64,000 nt of DNA from Chitinophaga sp. Ak27 (GTDB lineage Bacteria; Bacteroidota; Bacteroidia; Chitinophagales; Chitinophagaceae). A model generated the notes under the pieces. It saw nothing but the letters and a program-made list of their open reading frames with translations. It made no database searches and was not told the origin of the DNA. The position numbers and the translations under genes are program-made. Every line of letters starts with the position of its first letter. Within the stretch, counting starts at the first letter, position 1. The stretch lies in the NCBI RefSeq assembly GCF_012726295.1, contig NZ_JABAOB010000001.1, forward strand, positions 496,001-560,000. Direction: 5' to 3'. Shown here piece after piece: positions 61,229-64,000 of this stretch.

Positions 61229-63127
61229 CTACCACAGGGGGTTTTGAACAAGATTAGGATTTACATACAGGTTCTCCTCCTTGATCGGGGCCAGGAAATC
61301 CTTATAAGTATTATGTGGCTGGTAAATGGACCTTACCTTGTAAAATGCCGCAGGCGTGCTTTGCGTAACATCCCAACCGGTAACTGCTCTGTTCATGAGG
61401 TCCAGGCGTTTCCAGCGGCGCATGTTCCAATAATTTTCTCCTTCAAAAATAAATTCGATCATGGTTTCCTGTTGGATAATACTTCTCAATCCTTCCCTTG
61501 TAGAGGGTTTCGTAGCATTCCTCGAATGTGCGGCCCATGATTGCACTACGCCGGCCAGTCCTGCCCGGCCCCGTACCGCATCAATATATTGATACGCTTT
61601 GGCCGATGGGCCTTCCGATTCATTGAGCGCTTCTGCATACATCAGGTAGAGCGCACTTAAACGGATGGCTGGCCAGGTATAGGCATCTGCGGTATAGGAA
61701 CCTCCATCGCCCGATGTTTTCCAGCTAACCAGTTTCTTGGGCCAGTAACCGGTAAAGGAATACCTCGACAATGAATTAGCGGAAGAAGAGCCCCACATGG
61801 TGTTTATATACAACAGGTTGTCTTCATTGGCCCGCTGCTTCATAAAGTAAGAAGAGCCGTCAAACGCCAGGTCAGCATAATAACGATACTCCCTGTTCAC
61901 GTTAAAAGAAGAAGTGGTATAGTTAGGTTTTAAGATGCTGCGCATACCGGCAGGGATGGTGACTAACTTCGTATATCGATTGGCGTAATCCCAGTCAATA
62001 TCTTCGTCGATGGGCACGCCATTACCGGTATAAAATATTTCACAAGCATTCATGTTAGCCGCCCATAAAGCATAGGTATAGGAATAAACATCGTTCCTGG
62101 GTGCGCATTCCCGCTGTAATTCTGAGGTCGTGGATTGAGGGAAACCCCATATACATTCCTGGTTCCAGTCATCGGTAATCGCGCACCGGATATCCATACA
62201 TGTCTTGGTGGTATCTCCGATGGTATTGAGATCAAAAGGTTTTTCGAAATGATACAACTGGAACCCGGCGCTGTTAGCTGCTGTGATAGCCTCCTGGCAG
62301 GCTGCTGCCGCCTTCTGCCACTTCGATACATCCGCTGCGGTGTTTACCAGTGCCTTGCCATCTTTATTCTTCAATCCGGCATAATCCGCATTACCGTTAA
62401 AAAGCGGGCTGGCATTCAGTGTCAGTGCATACGCTTTAATAGCGAGGGCAATGGGCGCCGTGATACGTCCCAGCTCTTCCCGCTGGTTAGTGATGGTGGG
62501 TGGCAGGTCCGGTACTGCTTCAGTTACCAATTGCGCAATGTAGTTGGCTACATCATCTACTGGCTCCCGTTTTACCTTCACCGCCTCTACATCGGCCGAT
62601 ACCGGGATGTTCACCTTCATAATGGGAATGGGACCATACATCCGCATCATCAGGAAATGATAATAAGCTTTTAATACTTTTACTTCGGCAATCCATCTCT
62701 TTCTTTCCACTTCCGTCATATCAGGCACCTTACCAATATTCTCCAGGAATATATTGCAGGTACGCATAGCGGTGTACATGGCCACTCCTCCATTTTCGCC
62801 ATCCCAGTAGTTAGCAATGGGGGTTACAATGTTCTGATAATCGTAACAAAGCTGCATTATTGATTCCGGCACACCAGGCGCCTGGGAACCCGGATAGGGC
62901 GTAGCAATTTCCCGCGATCCCAGGAAAGTATAATTCTGGGAAACACTACCCAACATGGGCAGATAGGAATAACAGGTAAACAGGTACTTCTTGGCAGTGG
63001 CACGCATCTGGAACGCCTGATCCAGTGTAGCCACATTGTCCGGGATAACATCCAGGAATTTTTTACAGGCACTACTGCAAAGGATGATCATTCCCAGTAG
63101 CATTATCTTTATAGTCCTCATACTCAT
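61229..63127 (-). CDS. SusD/RagB-family surface glycan-binding lipoprotein
   Basis: The 632-residue protein has a lipobox with C21 (LCSSACKKFLDVIPD), SusD TPR helices (EVKVLKAYYHFLMMRMYGPI) and the C-terminal SusD motif LYLMYAEALNESEGPSAKAY and EFIFEGENYWNMRRWKRLDL. A second ATG (63121) gives the same mature protein. It pairs with the SusC protein 19 bp upstream. The substrate is unknown because no assigned enzyme is in the locus. Confidence 0.94.
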   Translation of the reverse strand: MSMRTIKIMLLGMIILCSSACKKFLDVIPDNVATLDQAFQMRATAKKYLFTCYSYLPMLGSVSQNYTFLGSREIATPYPGSQAPGVPESIMQLCYDYQNIVTPIANYWDGENGGVAMYTAMRTCNIFLENIGKVPDMTEVERKRWIAEVKVLKAYYHFLMMRMYGPIPIMKVNIPVSADVEAVKVKREPVDDVANYIAQLVTEAVPDLPPTITNQREELGRITAPIALAIKAYALTLNASPLFNGNADYAGLKNKDGKALVNTAADVSKWQKAAAACQEAITAANSAGFQLYHFEKPFDLNTIGDTTKTCMDIRCAITDDWNQECIWGFPQSTTSELQRECAPRNDVYSYTYALWAANMNACEIFYTGNGVPIDEDIDWDYANRYTKLVTIPAGMRSILKPNYTTSSFNVNREYRYYADLAFDGSSYFMKQRANEDNLLYINTMWGSSSANSLSRYSFTGYWPKKLVSWKTSGDGGSYTADAYTWPAIRLSALYLMYAEALNESEGPSAKAYQYIDAVRGRAGLAGVVQSWAAHSRNATKPSTREGLRSIIQQETMIEFIFEGENYWNMRRWKRLDLMNRAVTGWDVTQSTPAAFYKVRSIYQPHNTYKDFLAPIKEENLYVNPNLVQNPLW

Positions 63128-63146
63128 TTTTTTCTGTTGCTAATTG

Positions 63147-64000
63147 CTATTTAAATGAACAGGTCACACCCGCGTTAAACACCCGTTGGATAGGATATCC
63201 TAAACCATTACCGCCCATTTCCACATCCCAGAGGTGAAATTTGCTGAAAGTGAAAAGGTTGGTCCCATTCAGGTAAAACCTGGCGTTGGTAAGACGTAGT
63301 CTTTTCATCATTGGAGTAGGCAACGTATACCCGATTTCTACCGATTTAATACGGAGCAGGGCGCCGTTTCTCATAAACCAGGTGCTGGTTTCGTTATTGT
63401 TATCGATAAGGCTGGTGCTAAGCCGGGGCCACAACGCATAGATATTCTGGTTATCTTCACTCCAGTGATTATCCGCCCATACCTTCAGCAGCTGGCGTTG
63501 ATCGTTTATAAAGGGAGAAGTTGCTTTGGAATCAATCCAGAAAGATTCGCGGCCTAATCCCTGGAAGAAAATGTTAAAGTCGAAACGATCATAACCGGAG
63601 GATATACCAAAACCATACACGATTTCAGGAGTAGTGGGGAAACCAATAGGCGCCATATCCAGCTCCGTGATTTGTCCGTCGCCATTCACATCGCGGTACT
63701 TAATATCTCCCCCGCCATATATACCGAAGTTTTGTTTCGGTGCATTTTTTGCGTCCAGGTCATCCACGAACAACCTTTCTGCGATGTATCCCCATTGCTG
63801 TCCCAGGGAGTGACCTACGTGTGATTTATTCTTTTCCGGGTAAGCCGGCTCTTCGTACACGTCAAAGCGACTGGTGGCATAGGTAAAGTTGGCCATGGCT
63901 TTGGCCCACCATTTCCGCGTGATCTGGTGTGAGTAGTCCAGCGCTATATCTATACCATGTGCAGACGCTTTACCCACGTTGGCGCTCAGCCCTGCCGACA
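63147..64000 (-). CDS. SusC/RagA-family TonB-dependent receptor, 5' part beyond window
   Basis: The frame is open from the window edge to the stop at 63147, giving about 284 residues. It shows the C-terminal barrel strands of a SusC receptor: HGIDIALDYSHQITRKWWAK, a loop with DVNGDGQITELDMAPIG as in SusC, and the end AGVTCSFK. The first part, including the plug, lies beyond 64000. It is followed by SusD 19 bp downstream. Confidence 0.92.
   Translation of the reverse strand, partial: SAGLSANVGKASAHGIDIALDYSHQITRKWWAKAMANFTYATSRFDVYEEPAYPEKNKSHVGHSLGQQWGYIAERLFVDDLDAKNAPKQNFGIYGGGDIKYRDVNGDGQITELDMAPIGFPTTPEIVYGFGISSGYDRFDFNIFFQGLGRESFWIDSKATSPFINDQRQLLKVWADNHWSEDNQNIYALWPRLSTSLIDNNNETSTWFMRNGALLRIKSVEIGYTLPTPMMKRLRLTNARFYLNGTNLFTFSKFHLWDVEMGGNGLGYPIQRVFNAGVTCSFK

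Overview
The window is typical Bacteroidota DNA, most likely from the Chitinophagaceae and Chitinophaga-like. The evidence is three SusC/SusD pairs, N-terminal beta-propeller sensor regulators, TAnnTTTG-type promoter elements, DUF4959/DUF4998 lipoproteins and a bacterial class I terpene synthase. No rRNA, tRNA, CRISPR array, transposase or phage gene was recognised.

Layout. (1) 1-2470, minus strand: a LolA-like lipoprotein-sorting protein followed by two LolC/E-type ABC permeases, the second cut by the window edge. (2) 2758-10439, plus strand: an SQR/NDH-2-like flavoprotein, then a TolC-adaptor-RND efflux operon that ends in a PII-like small protein and a DUF2892 membrane protein. (3) 10552-12589: small genes of unknown role (DUF1826-like, DUF3892, a membrane protein). 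(4) 12930-23746: polysaccharide utilisation locus 1, with a GH105 unsaturated-uronyl hydrolase, SusC, SusD and a two-component system that looks like a hybrid regulator split into kinase and response regulator. A related ~25-bp motif lies upstream of GH105, of SusC and of the kinase. (5) 24026-29770: small membrane proteins, a periplasmic class II cyclic-nucleotide phosphodiesterase, a GT39 enzyme, and a minus-strand group of terpene synthase, Crp/Fnr regulator and LinB-like haloalkane dehalogenase.

(6) 29941-43903: locus 2. On the minus strand lie SusC, SusD, a GH16 beta-glucanase, a broken remnant of a GH3 beta-glucosidase, then a tight set of Gfo/Idh oxidoreductase, NagB-like isomerase, ROK kinase, GMC dehydrogenase and its Tat-signal small subunit. 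A propeller-LuxR regulator is divergent from SusC. The set can import a beta-glucan, cut it, and oxidise or phosphorylate the sugars; the step normally done by GH3 is lost at this locus. (7) 44050-56271: dispersed functions, including a dehydrogenase-HEAT-cytochrome c fusion, a T5orf172 protein, an EamA exporter, two ECF sigma factors, a degenerate SDR, a beta-hydroxyacid dehydrogenase, a second GT39 enzyme and a 2OG-Fe(II) oxygenase. (8) 56482-64000, minus strand: locus 3, with SusC (cut by the window edge), SusD, two surface lipoproteins and a large unclassified protein that may be a glycoside hydrolase.

The most interesting signals are the shared operator-like motif of locus 1, the GH3 relic, a duplicated promoter motif around the plus-strand ECF sigma gene with two tiny genes behind it, an identical 12-bp palindrome (TGACATACGTCA) at two distant promoters one of which is next to a Crp/Fnr gene, and three exact 11-bp tandem repeats at the locus 2 control region. 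All family assignments come from reading the sequences; no searches were run.
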